Shown piece after piece: positions 25,057 through 34,350 of a stretch of 64,000 bases of DNA; position 1 is the stretch's first letter; the number at the start of each line of letters is the position of its first letter. Source of the stretch: Actinomyces marseillensis (GTDB lineage Bacteria > Actinomycetota > Actinomycetes > Actinomycetales > Actinomycetaceae); NCBI RefSeq assembly GCF_900155605.1, contig NZ_LT707420.1, positions 1,391,363 to 1,455,362 on the forward strand, read 5' to 3'. The position numbers and the translations under genes were made by a program. Below the pieces are notes generated by a model. That model was not told the DNA's origin. It saw only the letters and a program-made list of their open reading frames with translations, and did not search any database.

Positions 25057-27027
25057 ATGGTGATGGAAGAAATTGCACTCCCAGGCTTCCAGCTCGAGGA
25101 TGTTGAACCTCGGCTGATCGCACGGGTGTATGTTGATACGGATCTTCCACACCTGGATCGTCCCTTGGACTATCTGGTTCCTCAAGCTTGGGAAAATATC
25201 GATCTTTCCGGATACATCGTCCAAGTTCCTTTGAGCGGATCAAAACGCGTGGGATGGGTCCTCTCATGTGAACGCGTAGATACTCCAAGTCCAACCATCC
25301 GCGAACTGATAGACGTGGTGTCCTCTTGCTCAGTAGTGGCACCACAGACGTTTTCTCTCGCTCGGTATATCGCTGACCGCTACTTGTCAACCGTCTCTGC
25401 GGTCTTAAGTCTTGCGATTCCGCCACGACGTGCATCAGTCGAAAAAGAGAAACACCTTCCCTTTGATGGAGACATCAAGACGCAGCGTGATGCCAGCGCA
25501 TGGCAGCCCTACCCATACGGAACGAACTTCATTGAGCATTTAGAACAGGGAGACCATCCACGTTGTGTCTGGACTTCAATTCCGGGACGTTCCACGCAAG
25601 AAATCGCTCAACTTACCAGCGCGACATTGACGTCCAAGCGTTCAACATTGATCATTACGCCGACGCAGCGTTCGGCACAGCGTCTGAGCTGCGACCTTGA
25701 AGATCTTCTCTCGGTGCCCGTTGCGCTTTACACTGCAGAGCAATCTGCTGTTGAACGTTATCGAACTTACCGACAATGCAGCCAAGGTTCACATCGCATT
25801 GTCGTTGGCACACGTTCGGCAGCATGGCTTCCCATGAAAGATTTAGGTTTAATCATCATCTGGGGAGATGGAGACGACCACCTTCGAGAGATTCGCAATC
25901 CACGTACCGATGCGCTTGATATTGCGGTTGCACGCGCACACCTTGAACACGTTGCAATGGCTGTGGGCAGTTTTAGCCGTTCGGTAAAAGCCCAGTATCT
26001 TGTCATGCGCAAGTGGGCGATCTCGCTCAATCCAGAAAGAGAAGTGCTGCGTGAATCAACGGGGCGTTTCTTTGTATCCGATGATCTTGACGATGAACGC
26101 CAGGGGAGGGCAGCGCATGCTCTGCTGCCGCCCGATGCCTACGCGTGTATTCGCCGCGGCCTGACAGAAGGCCCAGTGCTCATCCTTGCCCCAAACGCGG
26201 GTTACATTCCCGTTGTCGGCTGCGAGCGCTGCGGGGCACCAGCGCGTTGCGAAGTTTGTTCGGGGCCTCTCACACTATCGCGTGATCAGAGCATCGTTTG
26301 TGCCTGGTGTTCCCGGGCAACACACAACTGGCGATGCATGAAATGCCAAGGGACCGCTTTGCGGTGGTGGCGGATTGGCTCCGAACGCATTGGTGAAGAG
26401 CTCGGACGTTCATTTACTCAGGTTCCCCTCCTTATTTCGCAAGGTATTGATGAGCAGCGCCCGGAAATCAACGCCTCGCCGCGAATTGTTGTCGCCACAG
26501 CAGGTGCACAGCCCGATGCCGAATCGGGGTACGCTGCTTTGATTATTCCCTCCGCAGCAGCATTGGCCTCACGACCGGAACTTTGGGCCCCCGAAGAAGC
26601 GCTTCGCCGCTGGCTCACTACAGCAGCTCTGGTACGGCCACAGGGCCAGATTTGGGTCTCTGCGGGATTAGATCAACCTCTTGCGCAGGCGCTCATTCGC
26701 TGGAATCCCGAAGAATACATCCAGCGCATTTTGGATGAGCGCCAAGTACTTCGTTTTCCTCCCACTGCTTCCATCGTTGCGATTGACGGCCCAGAAGATC
26801 AGCTCAACAGCTTCTGCAAAGAATTACCCGCTGAGCTTATCGGTATTGTCGACGCACCACGCAGCGATAGACGCACACCGAATCAGGGAATACGTCGTGC
26901 GCTCATTCGATGCAATACCGAAGACTACCCACAGCTTGCACGTGTCCTGCGAGAGCGCTCGGGTGTACGTTCAGCGCGTAAACTCTATCCGCTACGACTG
27001 ACGCTCAATCCCCCTGAGCTGTTCTAA
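25057..27027 (+). CDS. priA: Primosomal protein N' (PriA), actinobacterial type lacking ATPase motifs
   Basis: A 656-residue PriA homologue. The N-terminal DNA-binding domain (VDTDLPHLDRPLDYLVP) and the zinc-binding region with eight cysteines (CERCGAPARCEVC, CAWC, CMKC) are kept. The Walker A loop and the DEEH box are missing: the corresponding places read SIPGRSTQE and IIWGDGDDH. It should bind forked DNA and load the replisome without translocating. This degenerate form is known in actinobacteria. ATG 25057 or ATG 25063 could be the start. Confidence 0.88.
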   Translation: MVMEEIALPGFQLEDVEPRLIARVYVDTDLPHLDRPLDYLVPQAWENIDLSGYIVQVPLSGSKRVGWVLSCERVDTPSPTIRELIDVVSSCSVVAPQTFSLARYIADRYLSTVSAVLSLAIPPRRASVEKEKHLPFDGDIKTQRDASAWQPYPYGTNFIEHLEQGDHPRCVWTSIPGRSTQEIAQLTSATLTSKRSTLIITPTQRSAQRLSCDLEDLLSVPVALYTAEQSAVERYRTYRQCSQGSHRIVVGTRSAAWLPMKDLGLIIIWGDGDDHLREIRNPRTDALDIAVARAHLEHVAMAVGSFSRSVKAQYLVMRKWAISLNPEREVLRESTGRFFVSDDLDDERQGRAAHALLPPDAYACIRRGLTEGPVLILAPNAGYIPVVGCERCGAPARCEVCSGPLTLSRDQSIVCAWCSRATHNWRCMKCQGTALRWWRIGSERIGEELGRSFTQVPLLISQGIDEQRPEINASPRIVVATAGAQPDAESGYAALIIPSAAALASRPELWAPEEALRRWLTTAALVRPQGQIWVSAGLDQPLAQALIRWNPEEYIQRILDERQVLRFPPTASIVAIDGPEDQLNSFCKELPAELIGIVDAPRSDRRTPNQGIRRALIRCNTEDYPQLARVLRERSGVRSARKLYPLRLTLNPPELF

Positions 27028-27035
27028 AGAACCGC

Positions 27036-27041
27036 TAGACT
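27036..27041 (+). promoter_or_regulatory. Candidate leaderless -10 of fmt
   Basis: TAGACT immediately precedes ATG 27042 and lies six bases before GTG 27048. It would place the transcript 5' end at the GTG. Confidence 0.45.
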
Positions 27042-27047
27042 ATGCCT

Positions 27048-27992
27048 GTGCGAATTGTTTTTGCTGGTACCCCCGAAGCGGCGTTACCAACCCTCAATGC
27101 CCTAGTTGCCTCTTCTCATGAAGTCGTTGGAGTGATTACACGACCGCCTGCGCGAAGCGGTCGCGGACGTGCGCTGGTTCCATCTCCTGTGGCATCGCGC
27201 GCAGCGGAGCTCGGTATTGACCTGTATGAGACTTCCTCACTCAAGAACGATGAGGCCTATGAGCGTATTGCTCATTGGAAGGCTGATATCGCCGTCGTTG
27301 TTGCCTACGGCGCACTGATCCCACTGCGTATTCTCAACATGTTGCCGCACGGTTGGCTCAATCTGCATTTTTCGAATCTTCCTGAATTTCGTGGTGCAGC
27401 CCCGGTTCAATGGGCGATCCTTTCGGGGTGCGAAGAGACCGCGTCATCCGTATTCCAGCTCGAAGAAGGCCTCGATACAGGCCCCGTGTTCTCGCGACTT
27501 CCCATTGCTATCGCGGATCAAACCAGTGGTGAGCTCCTTGAAGAGATGGCGGTTGCCGGCTCCCGCCAAGTCGTAGAAGTCGTCGATTCGATTAACTTGG
27601 GCAGCGCGCACTCTCAGCCGCAGATTATCGATCCAACTGTTGAGCTTCACTATGCCCGGCGTCTAGAAGTTACTGACGGGGCCGTCTCCTTCACTGACAG
27701 TGCTCGGCAGACGTGGCAGCAGATTCGAGCTGTCATTCCAAGCCCCGGTGCCTTTACGCTCTTGAATGGCCAACGGCTCAAGCTTGGCAAAGCTTCTCTG
27801 ACCGACATCCCTACTCCCGGCCCTGGACGTTTGATCGTTTCGAAGAAGAGCGTTCTTGTTGGGTGTGCAGATTTCTGTCTCGAACTTGGAGAAGTCGCCC
27901 CCGCGGGCAAGAAATGGATGGAAGCTGCCGCTTGGGCACGTGGTGCCAGGTTGAATGACGATGATCGTCTAGGCGAAGGGCTTGAGCACTGA
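27048..27992 (+). CDS. fmt: Methionyl-tRNA formyltransferase
   Basis: A 314-residue enzyme adding formyl to initiator Met-tRNA. RIVFAGTPEAALP starts the Rossmann fold, LNLHFSNLPEFRGAAP is the formyl-folate motif, and a C-terminal OB domain follows. GTG 27048 is chosen because TAGACT lies six bases upstream; ATG 27042 two codons earlier is the alternative. rsmB follows in a one-base overlap, the usual actinobacterial pair. Confidence 0.93.
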   Translation: MRIVFAGTPEAALPTLNALVASSHEVVGVITRPPARSGRGRALVPSPVASRAAELGIDLYETSSLKNDEAYERIAHWKADIAVVVAYGALIPLRILNMLPHGWLNLHFSNLPEFRGAAPVQWAILSGCEETASSVFQLEEGLDTGPVFSRLPIAIADQTSGELLEEMAVAGSRQVVEVVDSINLGSAHSQPQIIDPTVELHYARRLEVTDGAVSFTDSARQTWQQIRAVIPSPGAFTLLNGQRLKLGKASLTDIPTPGPGRLIVSKKSVLVGCADFCLELGEVAPAGKKWMEAAAWARGARLNDDDRLGEGLEH

Positions 27993-29446
27993 TGGCAACG
28001 CACAGGTATTCGGACGGTTACCGCTCTTTCCGCGAAGCAGATGCACCGCGGCAGATTGCGTACGAAGTTCTGCGCCTAGTACGCGAAGACGATGCCTACG
28101 CGAACCTTGTACTTCCCAAGGTGCTTAAGGAGTTTGAACATCGTGAGCACATCGATCAACGAGATCGTGCTTTCGCGGTTGAACTCACGTATGGTTCGCT
28201 GCGCGAACAAGGATTCCTCGACTGGGTAATTGCCCGGAATTCCTCCCGTCCTCTTGCACAGATTGAGGGCGCTATTGTTGACATCCTTCGTTTGGGAACC
28301 TATCAGCTCTTGCGTATGCGAGTACCCGACCATGCCGCGGTTTCCCAGACCGTAGATTTGGCGCGCCAGTATCTCAGTGCGGGGCCTGCAAAGTTTATTA
28401 ACGCTGTTTTGCGTTCGATTATCCGAGAAGGCGATGACGCCCGGCGTGAAGCATTAGACGCGTGCGATGAGACTCAGCGCCTTGCAATCGAGTATTCGCA
28501 CCCGCAATGGATGGTCGAAGAATATACGAAAGCACTCGTGGCGAATGGCTGCGAGGCCTCGGAAATTCGTGAGCTTTTGGCGGCGAACAATCGAGCGCCC
28601 TACGTTTCCTTGGTTGCGCGCCCGGGTTTAATCGATGTTGATGATCTCGCTGATCAATGCGGCGAGTATTTACATACACGTATCGCTGATGGTGAGGTTT
28701 CGCCTTATGCGATTCTCCTCGAATCTGGCGACCCTGCACGTATTCCCGCAATCCGGCAGCGTAGGGCTGCGGTTCAGGATGAGGGCTCGCAGCTTGCGGC
28801 AATTGTCGCTGCTTCTATCCCGGTGGAAGGCTCGGATGCTCAATGGCTTGACTTGTGTGCGGGGCCTGGTGGAAAAGCGGCGTTAGTTGCAGCGCTTGGC
28901 GGTGCTCGCGGAGCGTACCTTATTGCTAATGAGATTCACCCACACCGCGCACGTCTCGTTGAACGTACCCTCGAACACCTCGATAACACAGAGGTGGTCT
29001 GCGCTGATGGAACACAATTCGGTGGAGATACCTCCCGTTGGCAGTTGGGATCTTTCGATCGCGTCATTATTGATGCGCCCTGCTCTGGTTTAGGCTCGAT
29101 GCGTCGACGTCCGGAGTCCAGGTGGCGCAGGCAGCCCGAAGACCTCGAGCAATTAGTGACAATCCAAGAGCAGCTTCTTGACCGAGGAATTGCTTTGACC
29201 AGAAGTGGCGGTGTGATCGTCTATGTAACCTGCTCGCCGGTCATCGCTGAGACACATGAGCAGATTTCGCGTGTGCTCTCAGGCGGTCAGGTTGAGCTGA
29301 TTAATCTTGCGCCTGTAGCTGCACAGATCACGCCACGCCCCCTCGACCTTCCCCAAAGCCAGGGCATTGCTGCCTCAACACTCCAGCTGTGGGAACACCG
29401 TAACGAAACTGACCTTATGTTCATTGCTGCACTCAGAAAACTCTAA
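27992..29446 (+). CDS. rsmB: 16S rRNA cytosine-967 C5-methyltransferase
   Basis: A 484-residue protein with a NusB-like RNA-binding domain at residues ~15-150 and a C-terminal Rossmann methyltransferase. [15 protein letters not shown] binds SAM; the two catalytic cysteines are in [15 protein letters not shown] and VTCSPV. It methylates C967 of 16S rRNA. Slightly longer than the average member. It is coupled to fmt by a TGATG overlap. Confidence 0.93.
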   Translation: MATHRYSDGYRSFREADAPRQIAYEVLRLVREDDAYANLVLPKVLKEFEHREHIDQRDRAFAVELTYGSLREQGFLDWVIARNSSRPLAQIEGAIVDILRLGTYQLLRMRVPDHAAVSQTVDLARQYLSAGPAKFINAVLRSIIREGDDARREALDACDETQRLAIEYSHPQWMVEEYTKALVANGCEASEIRELLAANNRAPYVSLVARPGLIDVDDLADQCGEYLHTRIADGEVSPYAILLESGDPARIPAIRQRRAAVQDEGSQLAAIVAASIPVEGSDAQWLDLCAGPGGKAALVAALGGARGAYLIANEIHPHRARLVERTLEHLDNTEVVCADGTQFGGDTSRWQLGSFDRVIIDAPCSGLGSMRRRPESRWRRQPEDLEQLVTIQEQLLDRGIALTRSGGVIVYVTCSPVIAETHEQISRVLSGGQVELINLAPVAAQITPRPLDLPQSQGIAASTLQLWEHRNETDLMFIAALRKL

Positions 29447-29463
29447 GACCGCCAGGAGATACC

Positions 29464-30129
29464 ATGACGATCCCCGTCATTTCGCCATCGATTCTCAATT
29501 GCAATATCGCTCGACTCGAGGATGAACTCACGAAGATTTCGAGCGCTGATATCGCCCACGTTGATGTCATGGACAACCACTTTGTTCCGAATCTGACGTG
29601 GGGGCTTCCCGTCGTCGAGGCCTGCGTTCGAACCGGTATTATGCCCATCGATGCGCACCTCATGATTGCGGACCCCGACCGCTGGGCGCCCGCCTATGCC
29701 GAGGTTGGCTGCGCATCCGTGACTTTCCACGCCGAGGCCGCGGGTGCACCAATCCGAACCGCTCGGGAGATCCGTCATTTTGGAGCGCGAGCTGCTCTTG
29801 CCCTCAAGCCTTCAACAGATATCGCTCCCTACATCGATTTGCTTCCCGAGTTCGACATGATTCTTGTTATGACTGTTGAACCTGGATTTGGGGGTCAAAG
29901 CTTCTTAGATACGATGCTTCCCAAGATCCGCAGGACTCGCGAAGCAATCGATGCTTCCGCACTCGATATTTCAATTCAAGTCGATGGGGGAGTTTCTCGT
30001 TCGACGATCGAGCAGGCCGCTGAAGCAGGAGCGACAAACTTTGTCGCGGGTTCTGCAATTTTCCGCGCTGAAGACGCATATGAAGAGATTGCAACTTTGC
30101 GTTCTCTTGCTCACTCACACATGCACTAG
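29464..30129 (+). CDS. rpe: Ribulose-phosphate 3-epimerase
   Basis: A 221-residue TIM barrel interconverting ribulose-5-P and xylulose-5-P in the pentose phosphate pathway. [39 protein letters not shown] and VDGGVS are family signatures carrying the metal and acid-base residues. A CCAGGAG ribosome site precedes ATG 29464. The riboswitch of the next transcription unit starts 36 bases after the stop. Confidence 0.95.
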   Translation: MTIPVISPSILNCNIARLEDELTKISSADIAHVDVMDNHFVPNLTWGLPVVEACVRTGIMPIDAHLMIADPDRWAPAYAEVGCASVTFHAEAAGAPIRTAREIRHFGARAALALKPSTDIAPYIDLLPEFDMILVMTVEPGFGGQSFLDTMLPKIRRTREAIDASALDISIQVDGGVSRSTIEQAAEAGATNFVAGSAIFRAEDAYEEIATLRSLAHSHMH

Positions 30130-30165
30130 AAATGACACCCGCATCGCGACGTGCCACAATGATCG

Positions 30166-30287
30166 TGTACTTCGGGGTCGGTGTAAGTCCGAGCCGGCGG
30201 TGATAGTCCGCGACCCGCAATACCTATTGCGGTTGAACTGGTGAAACTCCAGTACCGACAGTTAAAGCCTGGATGGGAGAAGTAGTT
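30166..30287 (+). promoter_or_regulatory. FMN riboswitch (RFN element)
   Basis: The conserved blocks of the FMN aptamer are present in order: TTCGGGGTCGGTGTAAGTCC, GAGCCGGCGGTGATAGTCCG, then GGTGAAACTCCAGTACCGAC and GGATGGGAGAAG. They form the expected six-helix junction, with a variable hairpin at ACCCGCAATACC. It controls the permease and lipoprotein genes downstream. Confidence 0.95.
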
Positions 30288-30288
30288 G

Positions 30289-30307
30289 AGCGGGTTTGTA
30301 CCCCGCT
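30289..30307 (+). promoter_or_regulatory. Hairpin in the riboswitch expression platform
   Basis: AGCGGG pairs with CCCGCT around TTTGTAC. No T-tract follows, and the ribosome site GGGAAGGAA is at 30332-30340, so control is more likely at translation than by termination. Confidence 0.45.
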
Positions 30308-30344
30308 GAGCGGCTGCATAGCTCGAAGTGCGGGAAGGAATACC

Positions 30345-31115
30345 GTGAAGCGTCGAGCCTCTCGCCGTCTCATTGTTTTCGCCCCGCTGCTTGTTCTTGC
30401 ATGTGTTGTCCTTATTTGGTGGGCCATCACTGCGTGGAGCGGGATTCAAGCGTGGCGTCTTCCTTCGCCGTACGCCGTCCTCGCCCGAGGATACTCCCTT
30501 ATTCAACAGTCCTCTCTCTGGCTCGCGTTTGCGCGTACAGGCGGAGAGGCTCTAGTCGGCGGACTCGTCGGCGTGTGTATCGCACTGCCTCTGAGCTACT
30601 GCATCTTCCGTTTTCAGACGCTATCGGATGCGATTGAACCTCTTCTTGGGGCCTCTCAAGCGCTCCCTGCGGTTGCCCTCGCGCCTTTTTTGGTGCTCTG
30701 GTTTGGATACGGTCTTGTTCCGATTTCTATGCTTTGCGCATTGATCGCTTTTTTCCCGATCCTCATTTCTGCTCTTGTGGGTCTTCGATCTCTTGATCGT
30801 CAGGTCTGTGAGGCTGCTCAGCTCGATGGAGCGGCCGGCCTCACGATGGCTTTGCGAATTGAGATTCCACTAGCCTCACCGGCAATTCTTGCCGGAATTC
30901 GTAACGGTTTCACCCTCTCAATTACGGGTGCAGTCGTTGGCGAAATGGTGATGGGAGGAAAAGGCCTCGGAATGTTGCTCTCACAAATGCGAACGAATGT
31001 CGACACTGCGGGAATGTTTGTTGTCATCATTCTCCTGTGTCTCCAAGCAGTACTGATCTACTTGCTCATGTCTGCTTGGGAAGCGCGGGCACGCGTCATG
31101 GTGGAAACCGACTAG
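30345..31115 (+). CDS. ribX: ABC transporter permease, RibX-like
   Basis: A 256-residue membrane protein with about six hydrophobic segments and the permease EAA loop (EAAQLDGAAG...). It belongs to the SsuC/ThiX group. GTG 30345 is chosen because GGGAAGGAA lies five bases upstream; a longer frame begins inside the riboswitch and is not plausible. Regulation by an FMN riboswitch and pairing with a THI5-like lipoprotein indicate uptake of riboflavin or a flavin precursor. The symbol is by analogy with RibXY. No ATPase gene is adjacent. Confidence 0.82.
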   Translation: MKRRASRRLIVFAPLLVLACVVLIWWAITAWSGIQAWRLPSPYAVLARGYSLIQQSSLWLAFARTGGEALVGGLVGVCIALPLSYCIFRFQTLSDAIEPLLGASQALPAVALAPFLVLWFGYGLVPISMLCALIAFFPILISALVGLRSLDRQVCEAAQLDGAAGLTMALRIEIPLASPAILAGIRNGFTLSITGAVVGEMVMGGKGLGMLLSQMRTNVDTAGMFVVIILLCLQAVLIYLLMSAWEARARVMVETD

Positions 31116-31140
31116 TACGAACATGTGATTGGAGAGCATG

Positions 31141-32136
31141 ATGCGTCCTGTATTACGTAAGGTTGCCGCACTCGCTGCGGGAGTAATTCTACTCGGTGGA
31201 TGTCACGGTGGAACTCACTCAAGCGGTGCAACTGTTATCGGTCTAACCTACGTTCCAAACGTCCAGTTTTCTGGCATCTACCTTGCCCTAGACAATGGGA
31301 ACTATTCTTCCCACAAACTCAACGTCGAGCTTCGTCATCACGGCAACGACGAAGGCGTTTTCACGGCGCTCGTGAGCGGAGATGAACAAGTTGTTCTGGC
31401 AACCGGCGACGAAGTCGTCCAAGCGCGCTCTCAGGGAATGGACGTCATCTCGGTAGCGACCTATTACCGCGAACAACCCAATGTGATTCTGACGAGGAAA
31501 GACACCGGAATTAAGACCGTCGGTGACCTTAAAGGAAAGAAAGTTGGGATCCCGGGGGAGTACGGATCTTCTTGGCTCGCTCTTCAGGCGTACCTTGCAA
31601 GCGCAAACATGACGCCCTCTGACGTCAACGTTATGTCGATTGGCTATACCCAGACCTCTGCTTTGGGTAAGGGGGACGTCGACGCAATTGTCGGTTTTGC
31701 CAATAACGAGGCCGTACAGCTTTCCGCCGCTGGAGTTGATGCACAGGCGGTGGAATGTGACTGCACTATTCCACTCGTGTCAGCTTCTCTGGTGACAACA
31801 CCCCAGTGGGCAAAAGATCATGCGAACGAACTTAAAGAGTTGCTGGCAGCTACTCAGGAAGGCATGACGACTGCCGTCGAACACCCTGATCAAGCCTTTG
31901 CAGCGACCGAGAAACGCGATACGACACTGAGTGACGAGAAAACTCGAGAAACAGCGACGAAGATTCTGACTGCGACGAATCTGCTGATTCTTGGCGCGAA
32001 TTCGACAGTTTCGCTTGAACAGGATACGAGCAGATGGAACGAAATGCTGAGCTTTATGTCATCGGTTTCCGGGCTACTTCAACAAGACGTGTCGCTTGAT
32101 CAAGTGATGACTAACGATTACGTACCACGGTCGTAG
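31141..32136 (+). CDS. ribY: Substrate-binding lipoprotein, NMT1/THI5-like (RibY-like)
   Basis: A 331-residue exported lipoprotein. The signal peptide ends in a lipobox, LLGGC, near residues 20-24. The mature part resembles NMT1/THI5-type binding proteins (GLTYVPNVQFSGIYLAL, then VGIPGEYGSSWLALQAYL). It follows the permease by 25 bases. ATG 31141 has GGAGAG at a usable distance; ATG 31138 is too close. The flavin role rests on the FMN riboswitch and the family. Another pyrimidine- or vitamin-like ligand remains possible. Confidence 0.84.
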   Translation: MRPVLRKVAALAAGVILLGGCHGGTHSSGATVIGLTYVPNVQFSGIYLALDNGNYSSHKLNVELRHHGNDEGVFTALVSGDEQVVLATGDEVVQARSQGMDVISVATYYREQPNVILTRKDTGIKTVGDLKGKKVGIPGEYGSSWLALQAYLASANMTPSDVNVMSIGYTQTSALGKGDVDAIVGFANNEAVQLSAAGVDAQAVECDCTIPLVSASLVTTPQWAKDHANELKELLAATQEGMTTAVEHPDQAFAATEKRDTTLSDEKTRETATKILTATNLLILGANSTVSLEQDTSRWNEMLSFMSSVSGLLQQDVSLDQVMTNDYVPRS

Positions 32137-32153
32137 TTCTAGTATTTTCCGCG

Positions 32154-32185
32154 TGCCCTCAGACAGCCATTTCTGTCTGAGGGCA
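32154..32185. terminator. Bidirectional terminator between ribY and the glycosyltransferase
   Basis: A perfect 13-bp stem (32154-32166 with 32173-32185) with a six-base loop. It ends immediately before the stop codon of the minus-strand gene. Confidence 0.85.
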
Positions 32186-33334
32186 TTAGCGTGCGTGCGA
32201 ACGATACGTTCGCACAAGCAAAGACTCCATAGCATCAATGCTGTGCGTCATGCTTAGTTCCCGTGCCTGCTCGTAATGTTTCATTCCCATATCGCGGCAT
32301 CCGCAAGGATGGTCCAGCCAATAGTCAATCAGCCGGGCAAGTCTCACTGGATTGTCGTAGGGAAACACGCAGCGTTCATCTTGTGCGTATCGCCAGGTTG
32401 AAGACTCTTCAGATCGCGCGATCAAAGGCGTGACTCCTCGTGCCATCGCCTCAAGAGCCGCAAGCCCTTCAATCTCGACTCTGGCGCAGTGAATATACAA
32501 ATCCGCACGGTCAAGAAGCCCTTGTAGGTCCTCGTGCGAAAAGAAGCCAAAATGAACAGTGGCAGCTAAGGGAGAAGCAAGACGACGCAGGTTATTCTCA
32601 TGGGGGCCGCGTCCTGGTAAATAGAGATCAATTGCTGGTGCATGTCGCGAGTATGCAAGAGCACGCAGCAGAACTTCATGGTTCTTTTCTGGTGCGTACC
32701 GTCCCGTTGAGACGAGAGTAAACCTGTGCGGTGCCTGCGATGTTTGAATTTCCCCGCGCGAAGATGCCGGTAGATCAGCGCGAATCCACGCGTTTGGCAA
32801 TCCATTTGAGAACGCCTCAATTGGAACCTTGTACCCAAAGCGCTCTAAACGTTCCTTGACCGCCTGAGTTGGCGCATGAATGCAGTCGCAGGCTGAATAG
32901 ACCGACGAGTAGAACAAAGAATACAAAGCGCGATTGATGCTCGGACGGTTCAATGCCGGGAACGGCGCAAGGAAATTCTCCGGATAGACGTGGAAACTCC
33001 CGACAACGGGGATCCTAGCCCGCCGTGCCTCCCGAACCAGGAGGGCGTTCGCGGGCAGAGGATCTTCAACGTAGACGATATCTGCCCACTGGAGTGCAGC
33101 TTTGATCGCGCGAAGATCCGGGCGCGCGATGCGGAAGTTTTGTGCATGGATATATGCGTTGAGGATAGGAATACGCAACTCTGGAAGCGGGTACTCCAGT
33201 GAAGATTCCTCACCGTAGGACAGAACTTTGACCTCGTGCCCGCGCTCGCGCAATCCTTGACAAAAGTCTCTGGCGGAACGCGCAAGACCGTTGGTGAGGT
33301 TCGTATAGTCACTTGCCGAAAGAAGGATCCTCAC
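32186..33334 (-). CDS. Glycosyltransferase, GT4 family
   Basis: A 382-residue GT-B glycosyltransferase. The N-terminal half has NLTNGLARSARDFCQGLRE, typical of sugar acceptor domains. The C-terminal half has the nucleotide-sugar site STGRYAPEKNHEVLLRAL and the EIEGLAALEAMARG motif with the conserved EX7E pattern. It probably transfers a hexose to a lipid or glycan; the acceptor is unknown. GTG 33334 is preferred over 33382 because CGGGAG precedes it and VRILLSASDY is the expected first strand. It is a single gene, divergent from pafB. Confidence 0.83.
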   Translation of the reverse strand: MRILLSASDYTNLTNGLARSARDFCQGLRERGHEVKVLSYGEESSLEYPLPELRIPILNAYIHAQNFRIARPDLRAIKAALQWADIVYVEDPLPANALLVREARRARIPVVGSFHVYPENFLAPFPALNRPSINRALYSLFYSSVYSACDCIHAPTQAVKERLERFGYKVPIEAFSNGLPNAWIRADLPASSRGEIQTSQAPHRFTLVSTGRYAPEKNHEVLLRALAYSRHAPAIDLYLPGRGPHENNLRRLASPLAATVHFGFFSHEDLQGLLDRADLYIHCARVEIEGLAALEAMARGVTPLIARSEESSTWRYAQDERCVFPYDNPVRLARLIDYWLDHPCGCRDMGMKHYEQARELSMTHSIDAMESLLVRTYRSHAR

Positions 33335-33432
33335 AGCCAACTCCCGTCGTCTGACCGTGTCTTTGCTCGCTGATAGAACCAAGGCACACTAGTCTGAAGC
33401 TTGGATCAATTCTGTCACAAGGAGGAGGCATC

Positions 33433-34350
33433 GTGGAGGGGAACGATACCAGCGTACGAATCCTCGATCTTCTCTTTGACCTCACCTCTGCAGAACGTGG
33501 GCGTTCGCGGTCTCAGATTCGTCGGCTCACTCACTATCGCGCGCTCAGTGATGATGCTTTCGATTCTGCTTTTTCGCGGGATAAGAACACCCTGAAGCGG
33601 GTCGGAGTTGAGATTACCGTCCGCCGCCGAGGAGACGAGGCGATTTACCGAATTGCGGCACAGTCTCAACAAAGCGTGGACTTCAGTGCCGACGAGATTG
33701 CTCTCATCGACCTGGCAGCATCTGCTTGGCAAACTTCCGACGCCACTCAGATTGCAGCGACGAAACTCCGCGCGCATATGGGCTCCCACACCCACGAGGC
33801 CATCCAGCTTCGTCTTTCGGGCTGTGAGAACGTGCTGCCTCTCTACCAAGCCATTACAAGTGAAAGCGTGGTCTCATTCGTCTATCGCAGTCCAAAGTCA
33901 ACGCAAACTCGAGCAGTAGAGCCGTGGAATCTTGTGGTCTCTGGCTCAGCGATCTATCTTCAAGGCTTCGATCTTGACCGCGAAGGCGAAAGAACTTTCA
34001 GGCTTTCCCGAATCCTTGGACCGATCGAGGTTCTCGGAGAACCTGGGGACGCGCGCACTCGTTCACCCCGCAGCGAAACTATTGATATTTCGCGCCCGCT
34101 GCAGCCGGTCTTCGCCGTACGTGAGGCGTCGGCTGCATTCCAAGAGGCACAGATCCATGATGTTCCTCTGGAAGAGGGGACAGGGGAGTGGCAGCTCTAC
34201 ACTGGCCACCTCGCTCCCTATCACTATTGGCTCCAGTTCGTTCTTCTCTACGCCGCCGATTGTGTTCCGCTCTCTCCGGAGCCTTTTGTCAAGGATCTTC
34301 GATCCCGCCTCGAAAAGGCTTCTCACCGCAAAGAGGTGAGTCGTGCCTGA
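33433..34350 (+). CDS. pafB: WYL-domain regulator PafB
   Basis: A 305-residue transcription regulator. An N-terminal winged helix-turn-helix spans residues ~1-70 and a WYL domain ~130-200 (VVSFVYRS...RAVEPWNLVVSG). With PafC it activates DNA-damage genes that do not depend on LexA. Start GTG 33433 follows an AAGGAGGAGG ribosome site. pafC overlaps by eight bases. In mycobacteria the pair follows pafA, but here they are 18.6 kb away. Confidence 0.9.
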   Translation: MEGNDTSVRILDLLFDLTSAERGRSRSQIRRLTHYRALSDDAFDSAFSRDKNTLKRVGVEITVRRRGDEAIYRIAAQSQQSVDFSADEIALIDLAASAWQTSDATQIAATKLRAHMGSHTHEAIQLRLSGCENVLPLYQAITSESVVSFVYRSPKSTQTRAVEPWNLVVSGSAIYLQGFDLDREGERTFRLSRILGPIEVLGEPGDARTRSPRSETIDISRPLQPVFAVREASAAFQEAQIHDVPLEEGTGEWQLYTGHLAPYHYWLQFVLLYAADCVPLSPEPFVKDLRSRLEKASHRKEVSRA

